In this document: in pieces, positions 1 through 8,800 of the stretch
How the letters are laid out: each line of letters opens with the position of its first letter
Numbering within the stretch: position 1 is the stretch's first letter
Source of the DNA: Alkaliflexus imshenetskii DSM 15055
Lineage (GTDB): Bacteria; Bacteroidota; Bacteroidia; Bacteroidales; Marinilabiliaceae
NCBI RefSeq assembly: GCF_000517065.1
Contig: NZ_KI912105.1
Coordinates: 3,373,725-3,437,724 of the forward strand
Reading direction: 5' to 3'
Length of the DNA: 64,000 bases
The notes under the pieces: generated by a model
Told to the model about the DNA's origin: nothing
The model's database searches: none
Seen by the model: the letters and a program-made list of their open reading frames with translations, nothing else
Position numbers and translations under genes: made by a program

Positions 1-1401
1 GCTGAGATGTTTAGAGATCGTCTTAAGGGTGATGCTTTTGGTATGAGAGCACTGTTCATGTATCATTTGTTGCTTCACCACGCAGGTCCTATCAATGGCC
101 AGATGTACGGTATACCCATTGTATTGGAGCCTGAAAATCTGAACTCTGATTTTAATTTGCCGCGTAACACTTTCCAGGAGTGTATCGATCGTCTGTTTGC
201 CGATGTGGACTCTGCTCTAAGATTGCTGCCCGACGATTATGGTGCAATTGAAGATGAGAATCTTGTTCCTGAAAAGTATCGTTCAAAAGGTGTTAGTGCA
301 GGTCAATATACACGCGTATTTGGCGACAATGCCAAAAACCGTATGAGTGCCCGCATTGCCAGAGCCGTACGTGCGCAGGCTTCTCTGCTAGCTGCAAGTC
401 CTGCTTATGCCAGTGGGTCAAATGTGACCTGGGCTGATGCTGCCAATAGCATGGCGATTGTGTTGAACGGATTGGGAAGCAATCCTGTTGCTGAATTGGA
501 TCCGCAGGGTAACCGTTGGTATGCCAACAATGCAGCCATCAGGGATTTGCCAGCGGGTGTAAACCCAAAGGAGATTCTTTGGCGTGGAAACAAAGAGAGC
601 AATGTGAACTTGGAGGTGGATAACTATCCTCCAACACTGTTTGGTAATGGACGTATCAACCCAACACAAAATTTGGTTGATGCCTTTCCAATGGTTAATG
701 GTTATCCAATCACCGATCCTGCCAGTAACTATAACCCAAACAATCCGTATGCCAACAGAGATCCCCGTTTGGCGCTTTACATCATTTATAACGGAAGTCA
801 GGCCGGACCTGCAAATGCGGCGATTACAACAGCTGCTGATGGTGCAGATAACAACGCGCTTAACAGAACTGAGACATCTACACGTACCGGTTACTATATG
901 AAGAAGTTGTTAAATCAAACGGTTAATGCCAATCCAAATTCACAAACACCCGGACACCGTTACAAACCATTTATCCGTTATACCGAGATTTTCCTTGGTT
1001 ATGCCGAAGCCGCCAATGAGGCTTGGGGACCAACAGGAACCGGTACACATGGATACTCTGCGTACGATGTGATTAAGGCCATCCGTCAGAGAGCAGGAAT
1101 TGGTGTAAACGGAGACGATCCTTATCTTGAGTCTGTGAAAAACGATAAAGATAAGATGCGCGAATTGATTCACAATGAGCGCCGTCTGGAGCTTTGCTTC
1201 GAAGGTTTCCGTTTCTGGGATTTGCGTCGTTGGAAAAAGGAGTTAACTGAGCCTGCAAAAGGTATGAGCATCAGTGCAGGTAACTTCACGGTTCTGCCAC
1301 AGGTAGAAGGTCGTGCTTACCAGAACTATATGTATTATGGACCTATCCCATACGGAGAAGTGAACAAGTTCAGTAATCTGATTCAGAATGATGGATGGTA
1401 G
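1..1401 (+). CDS. xusD: SusD/RagB family glycan-binding lipoprotein, 5' truncated by window start
   Basis: This is the C-terminal part (466 codons visible) of a SusD-type outer-membrane lipoprotein, which sits on a SusC TonB-dependent channel and captures oligosaccharides for import. The frame is open from base 1, so the ATG at 7 is internal and the signal peptide lies upstream. The first residues look like the alpha-helical TPR core of SusD, the middle is the variable glycan-binding insert, and the end shows the usual RRLELCFEGFRFWDLRRWK segment (about residues 395-415) typical of SusD C-termini. The xusE-like gene and split GH10 xylanase follow directly, matching the xusD-xusE-xyn10A order of Bacteroides and Prevotella xylan loci, so xylan is the probable ligand. 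The symbol rests on synteny only. Confidence 0.93.
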   Translation, partial: AEMFRDRLKGDAFGMRALFMYHLLLHHAGPINGQMYGIPIVLEPENLNSDFNLPRNTFQECIDRLFADVDSALRLLPDDYGAIEDENLVPEKYRSKGVSAGQYTRVFGDNAKNRMSARIARAVRAQASLLAASPAYASGSNVTWADAANSMAIVLNGLGSNPVAELDPQGNRWYANNAAIRDLPAGVNPKEILWRGNKESNVNLEVDNYPPTLFGNGRINPTQNLVDAFPMVNGYPITDPASNYNPNNPYANRDPRLALYIIYNGSQAGPANAAITTAADGADNNALNRTETSTRTGYYMKKLLNQTVNANPNSQTPGHRYKPFIRYTEIFLGYAEAANEAWGPTGTGTHGYSAYDVIKAIRQRAGIGVNGDDPYLESVKNDKDKMRELIHNERRLELCFEGFRFWDLRRWKKELTEPAKGMSISAGNFTVLPQVEGRAYQNYMYYGPIPYGEVNKFSNLIQNDGW

Positions 1402-1431
1402 AACATATTTGAACATTTAACAAGATTGAAA

Positions 1432-2454
1432 ATGAAAAGGATACTATTTATAACACTTATAACGGCGCTGGTAACAGGGTTATTTACCTCCTGCGAGAAT
1501 GGTGATTGGGAATTTCCCGATTATGAATATTCGTCGGTATATTTTGCCTACCAGAGCCCAATCCGCACCATTTGCCTTGGTGAAGATGTGTTCGACACCA
1601 CATTGGACAACGAATGGAAGGCCCAGATCATGGCCACCATGGGCGGTGTTTATGCCAATAAGTCTGATGTTGTTATCAGCTTCCGCGTTGATAACTCCTT
1701 AACTACTGGTTTGGCGTTTGCCGACAGTTCTGACATTGTAGCGTTGCCAGCTAATTATTACACACTCTCTTCTGATAGAATCACAATCAAGAAAGGTGAA
1801 ATTATTGGAGGAGTTGTAGTTCAACTTACTGAAGCGTTTTTTAACGACCCCGCTGCACTCACAACAAATTATGTTATTCCGGTTGTGATGACAGGTGTAT
1901 CAGGTGCCGACACCATTCTTTCGGGCAAACCGTTGGTTGCTAATCCACGTCGTGGCGTAGCTTCTGATTGGGAAGTTCAGCCTAAAGATTATGTGTTTTA
2001 TGCGCTTAAGTATATCAACAAGTACGACGCCGTTTATCTGCGCAGAGGTGTTGATGTAATTTCTGGCAGCCAAACTGGTACAAAAACTCGTCGTGCTTCG
2101 TTTGTGGAGAGAGATGAAGTGGTAAGTGCCATTACTACCCGCTCACTCAACACCATTGCCTGGGCACATCAAACCAGAGACATGAATGATTTTAGCCGTA
2201 GCTGCGTGTTATTGCTTACATTCGACAATCAGGGAAATTGTGTTGTTACCACCGAAACTGCTGGTGTAACTGTTAGTGGTACTGGAAAATTTGTGTCTAA
2301 AGGCGAGAAAAACAGCTGGGGCAACAAAGACCGGGATGCGATTTATCTGGATTATACTATAAACTATGGCGACATACAGTTTGCCATTACCGATACTCTG
2401 GTAACTCGCGACAGGGGACTTAAGCCTGAATGGTTTACTTCCATATTAAAATAA
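1432..2454 (+). CDS. xusE: XusE-like surface glycan-binding lipoprotein (DUF1735/DUF5627 type)
   Basis: A 340-residue predicted lipoprotein, probably an outer-membrane surface protein that helps hold xylan for the SusC/SusD transporter. ATG at 1432 is preferred over the in-frame TTG two codons upstream because it gives a clean signal peptide ending in the lipobox LFTSC (Cys21). The N-terminal part (about 25-150) looks like the DUF1735 Ig-like fold. The C-terminal part contains a DW.V.PKDY...KYIN..D..YLRRG pattern that I associate with DUF5627. It starts 30 bases after susD and is followed 30 bases later by xyn10A, the position of xusE in known xylan loci. Function comes from synteny; binding itself cannot be read from sequence. 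Confidence 0.85.
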   Translation: MKRILFITLITALVTGLFTSCENGDWEFPDYEYSSVYFAYQSPIRTICLGEDVFDTTLDNEWKAQIMATMGGVYANKSDVVISFRVDNSLTTGLAFADSSDIVALPANYYTLSSDRITIKKGEIIGGVVVQLTEAFFNDPAALTTNYVIPVVMTGVSGADTILSGKPLVANPRRGVASDWEVQPKDYVFYALKYINKYDAVYLRRGVDVISGSQTGTKTRRASFVERDEVVSAITTRSLNTIAWAHQTRDMNDFSRSCVLLLTFDNQGNCVVTTETAGVTVSGTGKFVSKGEKNSWGNKDRDAIYLDYTINYGDIQFAITDTLVTRDRGLKPEWFTSILK

Positions 2455-2484
2455 TAAGCTAGTACCTTTTGTAAAACAAAAATT

Positions 2485-4674
2485 ATGAAACATACTTTTA
2501 ATATCTTAGCTGCTTTCGCCCTGCTATTGATTTTTGCCGTTTCATGTGTGGATGATACGCTTGACCATTTTAATGTGGAGAAGCCTCAGTCTATTGCTGA
2601 GCTGGAGTATCTCGACGAATATGAGCCGCTTAAATCTTACGTTGACAGGGCAGCAAATCCCCATTTTATACTTGGCGCTGGTGTAACTGTTAGTGATTAC
2701 CTGAGAATGGGTCATTACTATCGGTTTATCAATTCCAATTTTGATGGGATGACTGCGGGTAACGCAATGAAATACAGCTCTGTAGTTGGTGATAATGGTG
2801 CAATGAACTTTGCTTCAGTTATTCAATTTGTTGATGCTGCCAAAGCTGCAAACATGGCTATTTATGGTCATACACTTGTGTGGCACTCACAGCAGAACAA
2901 AGTTTATCTGAACAGCCTTATTGCCGATAAGGAAGTAGAGATTGATCCCGACGCAACTGTAGAGGTCGTTGATGGAATTAAAGATTATTCTGTTGAAGGA
3001 TTTACCGGTTGGGTTGGTGGCCCTGTGACACCTTATGTTCAGGATGGCGTATTGGTTGTAGCCAACCCTACTGCTCAACCTAACTTCTGGGATGTACAGT
3101 ATCACGTTGCCAGCGGTATTCCTACCATTGTTGACACCAAGCATAAGGTGACAATTCGTATCAAAGGTACTACGGCCGGACAAATCACTTTGGCTCTCGG
3201 AACCTGGGGTTCAACTGCAAATACCACTATTCCAATTACCACGGAGTGGGCTGAAGTAACTGCTGAACTGAATGGTCTCACTACTAACAGCTTTGTAATG
3301 CTGCAATCTGGACACTATGTGGGAACCTATGAGGTAGCTTGGGTGAAAGTAACCCACTCAGAAGCTATGGCTGTTACCTGGTGGACAGAATTACTTAACA
3401 ACAGTGATCTTGAAGGTGATGATGTGTCAAACTTCTTTGCTACTGAAGAACGGGTTGGTCCAGTTCCCGCAACCATTGGCGCCCCGGGCACCGGTTCAGA
3501 TGGTGTTGGACGTGCAATTGTTGTGAAATCAGGTGCAGCTCCTGTAAATCCTTGGGATACACAGTTTTTTGTAAAAGCTCCAAGAAAATTTGAGGAGGGT
3601 GACAGAATCCGATTCAGCATGAAATATAGAGCTGAAAAAGCTGCAAGTTCAGAGTCTCAGGCTCATAATGAGCCAGGTGGATATTTGCACTGGTCAATGG
3701 TGGGAAGTCCTGCCTTCACCACTGCCTGGAAGGAACATACCTTCACCGGAGCAATCAATGCCAGCCAGGCCGGTATGAACACCATTGCCTTCAATTTGGC
3801 ATTGTTGGGTGAAGCAAACACCTACTATTTTGATGACATCTATTGGGCAGTTGAAGAGTCAGGAAACAAGATTCCTCTTACTCCTCAGGAGAAAAGAGAT
3901 ACCCTTACCTGGGCTCTGGACAACTGGATTGCTGGTATGATGACTGCCACTCAGGGTTATGTAGTTGAGTGGGATGTGGTCAACGAAGCGCTTTCTGGTA
4001 TGGATAAAGATGGTGATGGCAATTACGATCTCAAATCAGCCGTGCGCGAAACAGTATCAGCTGCCGATATGGAAAACAGCTTCTACTGGCAGGATTACCT
4101 TGGTGATGACTATGTGCGAGTGGCTGTAGAACTAGCCCGTAAGCATGGTGGTGACAATTTGAAGTTGTTCATCAACGATTACAACCTGGAATCGGATTGG
4201 GACGACAACAAAAAACTCAAGAGTCTTATCAATTGGATACAGAGATGGGAGAGTGACGGCAAAACTGTTATCGATGGTATCGGTACTCAAATGCACGTTT
4301 CTTACCACATGGATCCTGTGGTTCAGGCCAGAAAAGAGGCTCACATTGTTAAAATGTTTGAGTTGATGGCTGCTACCGGTAAGTTGATTAAGGTAACTGA
4401 ACTGGATATGGGACTTGTAGGGGAAGATGGTCAGCCTGTAATGACACCTGATGTTACAAGCGAACAACACAAGGCCATGAGCGACCATTACAAGTTTATC
4501 GTTCAAAAGTATTTCGAGATTATACCTGCCAATCAGCGCTATGGTATCACACATTGGTCTCCTGTTGACAGCCCTGCTAGCTCATCGTGGAGAGGTGGAG
4601 AACCAATCGGCTTATGGTTTGAATCATTTAGACGTAAGCACACCTTTGGTGGATTTGCCGATGGCTTGAAATAA
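2485..4674 (+). CDS. xyn10A: GH10 endo-1,4-beta-xylanase lipoprotein split by two CBM4/CBM22-like modules
   Basis: A 729-residue surface lipoprotein (lipobox FAVSC, Cys21) predicted to cut the xylan backbone internally. The GH10 barrel is interrupted. Its first strands run from about residue 45 to 145 and include the conserved GHTLVWHSQ. Two beta-sandwich modules resembling CBM4/CBM22 follow (about 150-300 and 310-465). The rest of the barrel (about 468-720) holds the acid/base Glu501 in WDVVNEA and the nucleophile Glu639 in VTELDMG. GH10 enzymes with binding modules inserted at this point are known as the surface xylanase of gut Bacteroides and Prevotella. The gene ends the susD-xusE-xyn10A unit and is followed by a terminator. 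Confidence is high for family and activity and moderate for the exact CBM family. Confidence 0.95.
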   Translation: MKHTFNILAAFALLLIFAVSCVDDTLDHFNVEKPQSIAELEYLDEYEPLKSYVDRAANPHFILGAGVTVSDYLRMGHYYRFINSNFDGMTAGNAMKYSSVVGDNGAMNFASVIQFVDAAKAANMAIYGHTLVWHSQQNKVYLNSLIADKEVEIDPDATVEVVDGIKDYSVEGFTGWVGGPVTPYVQDGVLVVANPTAQPNFWDVQYHVASGIPTIVDTKHKVTIRIKGTTAGQITLALGTWGSTANTTIPITTEWAEVTAELNGLTTNSFVMLQSGHYVGTYEVAWVKVTHSEAMAVTWWTELLNNSDLEGDDVSNFFATEERVGPVPATIGAPGTGSDGVGRAIVVKSGAAPVNPWDTQFFVKAPRKFEEGDRIRFSMKYRAEKAASSESQAHNEPGGYLHWSMVGSPAFTTAWKEHTFTGAINASQAGMNTIAFNLALLGEANTYYFDDIYWAVEESGNKIPLTPQEKRDTLTWALDNWIAGMMTATQGYVVEWDVVNEALSGMDKDGDGNYDLKSAVRETVSAADMENSFYWQDYLGDDYVRVAVELARKHGGDNLKLFINDYNLESDWDDNKKLKSLINWIQRWESDGKTVIDGIGTQMHVSYHMDPVVQARKEAHIVKMFELMAATGKLIKVTELDMGLVGEDGQPVMTPDVTSEQHKAMSDHYKFIVQKYFEIIPANQRYGITHWSPVDSPASSSWRGGEPIGLWFESFRRKHTFGGFADGLK

Positions 4675-4754
4675 TTAGGTGAATAAACGCTTGTTGCAGT
4701 AAGTAAGATATTATTTATCTGGCTTAGCAAAGACAAGTAAGGGTTTAATAATCA

Positions 4755-4790
4755 GGGGTTACCTTATTTTGCGAGGTGACCCCTTTTTTT
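4755..4790 (+). terminator. Rho-independent terminator after xyn10A
   Basis: GGGGTTACC at 4755-4763 pairs with GGTGACCCC at 4775-4783 (one G-U pair, 11-base loop) and is followed by a run of seven T. It lies about 80 bases after the xyn10A stop and should end the susD-xusE-xyn10A transcript. Confidence 0.85.
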
Positions 4791-5476
4791 ATTGTGCGGT
4801 AAATTAATAATCAATTCATCCATAAATTTCCGTGCAATGAAAATGGCATCCAATTCTAAGTGACTGTTTAAATTTTATATAAAATCAGCTTTGAAGATTT
4901 TTAAACTATTTGATGCAGAGCAAAGCGATGTCCCACAATGCGGGATTAGATATTTAGACTGATAGATATAATTCAATAGAAATAAAGATCAATCTAACGA
5001 CCTTTTTTCTCATCTACTCTATCTATCTAAAATCTAACCCTCTTTGCATCTATATCATGTTTTAAAGATTAATCTGAAACAGATTCTAAATTTTTAGCAG
5101 GTTTATTCTGATGATTTGCTCAACAGAGCCAAAAATGAGTGAAATATATCTGATTTCAGAAGTTTAATATCTAAAATTAGAAACAAAAAGGAAGGCTCTT
5201 GACTTAATTTTACGTTGTGATTAGGATGAATCTAATATGGATTTGATTCTTTCAGAAAAACATTTGGCTCTTTCAAATTATCGATAATTGATGATGAACC
5301 TTTTCTCAATGAGATTAAGCGATTATCTAAAATGATAAAGATGAATAGAAAGAGCTGATAGGAGAGCATGAGACCATCTTTTGTCTGAGTTTTACCGAGG
5401 CCAATGACGGTTGATTGATTTCAAAAATGTGACATCCATTTTTCTCATAAATAGATGTAATTTGGTTTAAGAAGAG
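4791..5476. other. AT-rich non-coding region with repeated TATCTAAAAT motif
   Basis: No convincing gene was found on either strand. TATCTAAAAT occurs exactly at 5024-5033, 5168-5177 and 5324-5333, its core also lies in reverse at 4946-4953 (TTAGATAT), and two further sites lie downstream at 5598 and 5626. A 9-base inverted repeat joins AGAGCCAAA (5125-5133) to TTTGGCTCT (5263-5271). The region ends at a strong terminator, so it may hold a non-coding transcript or a long untranslated region, or be decayed DNA. Confidence 0.5.
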
Positions 5477-5508
5477 ACCGCCCCATTGCTGTTCGGGGCG
5501 GTTTTTTT
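5477..5508 (+). terminator. Strong rho-independent terminator with no gene upstream
   Basis: ACCGCCCC (5477-5484) and GGGGCGGT (5495-5502) form a perfect 8-bp GC-rich stem with a 10-base loop followed by seven T. The nearest upstream gene already has its own terminator at 4755-4790, so this one appears to close a separate short transcript from the intervening region. Confidence 0.85.
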
Positions 5509-5540
5509 ATTTCCTGACCTCATTGAATGTAAAATCAATC

Positions 5541-5635
5541 TTTTTAGGTGCACAAATACCTGAAAAAGTCATATTTCCTCGCCTTTAGGTTGCGAAATAT
5601 CTAAAATCTCAACCAGATTATCTATTATCTAAAGT
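5541..5635. promoter_or_regulatory. Putative regulatory region upstream of the GH5-GH43 gene
   Basis: This stretch carries TATCTAAAAT (5598-5607), the near copy TATCTAAAGT (5626-5635), and an imperfect dyad with arms close to TTTTTAGGT and ACCTGAAAAA near 5541-5570. The clustering directly ahead of a new transcription unit suggests a regulator site. No good Bacteroidota -7 box was recognised, so the start of transcription is not placed. Confidence 0.35.
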
Positions 5636-5838
5636 CAGATCTTCCGACCTTATGTATTATTGTATATTATTTTGAAAAATTAATAAAGGAAGTTCAGTTG
5701 CACGATACAAAAATCGCATCAGTTATTGTTGAGCTTTTTTCGTGTGAACGATTTCTAAAATCATTTTCCAGCAGCCTGACATTATTAATACTTATTTATA
5801 AAGTAGGAAGTTGGATTATCAAAAACATACAAGCACCA

Positions 5839-8800
5839 ATGAAAAGATTTTTATTACATACGATTTTACTCTCGCTCTTCGTTACAGTTGGTTTGCCTGC
5901 CTTTGCCTGGGTGGGTATGCCAACACCAAGATTACGCGTTGAGGGGCGATATCTGAAGGATCCGCATGGCAATATTGTGAATTTGCATGGAACGGCAGTT
6001 ACACCAAGTCCTTGGTTCAATGGAGGCCAGTTTGGTACATGGCGCTGGAACAATTATGATGTGGAAGGATGTCTTAATTATAATAAGGCTGTAATTGATA
6101 AGCTGACGGATCCGGATGAAGGCTGGTTCATGAGCTACATCAGATTACACATAGACCCCTATTGGACAAATTTACCCGGTACGCCCATTCCTGAGCATGA
6201 CATTTCAAGGTTTAGGTATGATCGTTTGGTGTATGCAGTGGACAATGTTATTATGCCGCTCATTGATTATGCAAAAGAGCGTGGTTTGTATGTGATTCTT
6301 CGTCCACCGGGAGTATGCCCCGAAGAGATTGAGGTTGGAGATGACTATCAGCAATACCTCACGGTAATATGGGATTATTTGTCGAAACATCCGGGTTTGA
6401 AAAATGCAGATCACGTGATGTTCGAATTGGCCAATGAACCTGTACGCATTAAAGGTACCGATGGCAATATGGGTTCCAATTCACAGGCGCATTTCGATGC
6501 TTTGAAACTCTATTTTCAACCATTGGTAGATCTGATTCGCGCCAATGGGGCTGATAACATTCTTTGGATTCCGGGTTCTGCCTACCAGTCGCATTATAAG
6601 GGTTTTGCTGTGAACCCCATCGAAGGTCACAACATTGGATATGCGGTACACATCTATCCGGGATATTGGGGAGGCGTGCGAAACTATAACGATTTTAAGC
6701 GCGCATGGGACGAAAACGTGAAACCTGTGGCTGATTTTGCACCAATAGCCATTACTGAAATAGATTGGTCGCCCGACGGAGTAGGCTCATGGGGTGTTGG
6801 TGTTACCGGAGTGGCCGGAGGGGAGGGCTTTGGTGCCAACTTCAAGAAAATTACAGATGAGTCGGGTAATGTGAGCTGGAACCTGTTGTTGCCTGATAAC
6901 CTTTTGAAAGACGCAGATCCCAATGGGCCACTGGCTTACGATGGCGATCCTGAGGCATGTGCCTATCCTTCATATATCTGGTGGCAGGAGTATGCCAACT
7001 ACGACAAACCAAAACCCGATTTTATCTACCAATCGCGCAGCGACAATGGGGATGGTACTTTCACCAATCCGTTAATATATAGTGATTTTTCCAGTCCCGA
7101 TGTGATTCGGGCAGGCAACAGGTATTATATGGTATCATCCTCCGGAAATCGTTTTTCGGGAGTTACATTGCTCAGTTCACCTGATTTGGTAAACTGGGAG
7201 TATGTGAGTAATCCGGTAGAGAATATTGCCGGTTACAATGCACTTAATGGAACGGTTGAGTCTAAGCTAAATTACCATCAGGGGGTTTTCTATATTGTGG
7301 TGAGTGTTTCAAATGGGCAAACGTTGCTGCTTAGCGCAACCAATCCTGAAAAGGAGTGGACTACCATAATGCTTTCTGATGACATAGAGCATGCAGGTCT
7401 GTTTTTCGATGCCGATGGTAAGGTTTACCTGTATCATGGTGTTCATTCACTTGGGATAAAAGAGCTAGATGATGATTTTCAGCTTATTGGCAATGGGGTA
7501 GAATTGGTTAGTCGTCCGGAGTCTGATTTGAGAATTAATCAGATGCTTAAAAACAGTGGATACTATTATCTTTTTGCTACTTATTCTGGCGTTCAGCCAT
7601 CGCTGGTGGTTTTTCGTTCTGAAAACCTCACAGGGCCTTATGAAGAGCGTGCTATCACAAGCGATATACCCTTTAAAAGTGGAGCTCTGGTCGAAACCCA
7701 AACGGGTGAATGGTGGGCTGTTTTATCGGGCGAGACCGGTATCTTTGGTCATACTCCAAACTTACAAACCATTAGTTGGATAAGTGGCTGGCCGGTGATT
7801 GGTGCTTTGGGGCAAACCAGAACTACATTTAGAAAACCAAATGTGGGGCGTACCTACATTGGAACTACTTTACCAACAACTGACAATTTTCGTAATTATA
7901 AGCTCGGTTTACAGTGGGCATGGAGCAACCATGCAGAACCATCTGGTTGGTCGATATTTGAACGTCCCGGCTTTTTAAGATTACACACGGTTGATTTGGG
8001 TGGCTCATTGTCTGAAGCCCATAATATTCTGTCTCAACGTGTGTTTGGTTTCCATTCCGGTGACAAGAGTTCATACGCAACCATTCGTTTGGAAACAGGT
8101 GAAATGTTGTCAGGTGATTTAGCCGGATTGGCAATAATGCATGGAACAGATGATTTTGTGGGTGTTCGCTCATCAGGTGGCGTAAAACAAGTTGTGGTTC
8201 ATGTGAACAATGTGGAACATATAGGTTCTGTTATTGATGATGATGTGGTTTATCTGCGAGTAGTAACCAATGGCCAGACCGGAATCACCAATTTTTATTA
8301 TAGTCCGGACAACCTGAATTACCATATTGTTTCGGAGCATGCAGTAGTTGAACTCAATGCTTCTGCATCGGTTAAAAGGTTTGCAATTTTCAACATTGCA
8401 ACCGAGGCTGCAGGTGGGTATGTGGATATTGATTGGTTCACTACCGAGGAGGTTTTCAACGAAGATATGTTTTATGATGACCGGTTTACTGGTTTCACTG
8501 AGGAAGAGTTGACCTTGGACTATTTGTACATGCTTCCTGAGGAGGTGGAAATGCTTTTGGGTACCAATAAAACCATCTCACTTTATGCCTTGTTTCAGGA
8601 TGGTCATTCGGAGAATGTTACGCTTCAGGCAGCCTATTCCAATTCGAATCCGGATGTTATAGAAATACGCAATGGCCAGCTCATTGCAAAAAAGCCGGGC
8701 GAGACTACCATCACTGCTTCCTACGAAGGCAAATTGGGCGGTTTAAAAACGCTTGAGTTCACCGTTAAGAGCATGATGTTTCCGCTCACGGCCGAATTGT

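Noticed and set aside
7-1401. ATG at base 7 as the start of the SusD gene
   Set aside because: The frame is open to base 1 and the visible part lacks the signal peptide and the N-terminal helices of SusD, so the true start lies upstream of the window.
4132-4554. 140-codon minus-strand frame within xyn10A
   Set aside because: It overlaps the catalytic end of a clear GH10 gene, has no recognisable motifs or start context, and is a shadow of the real gene. The other long antisense frames were dismissed for the same reason.
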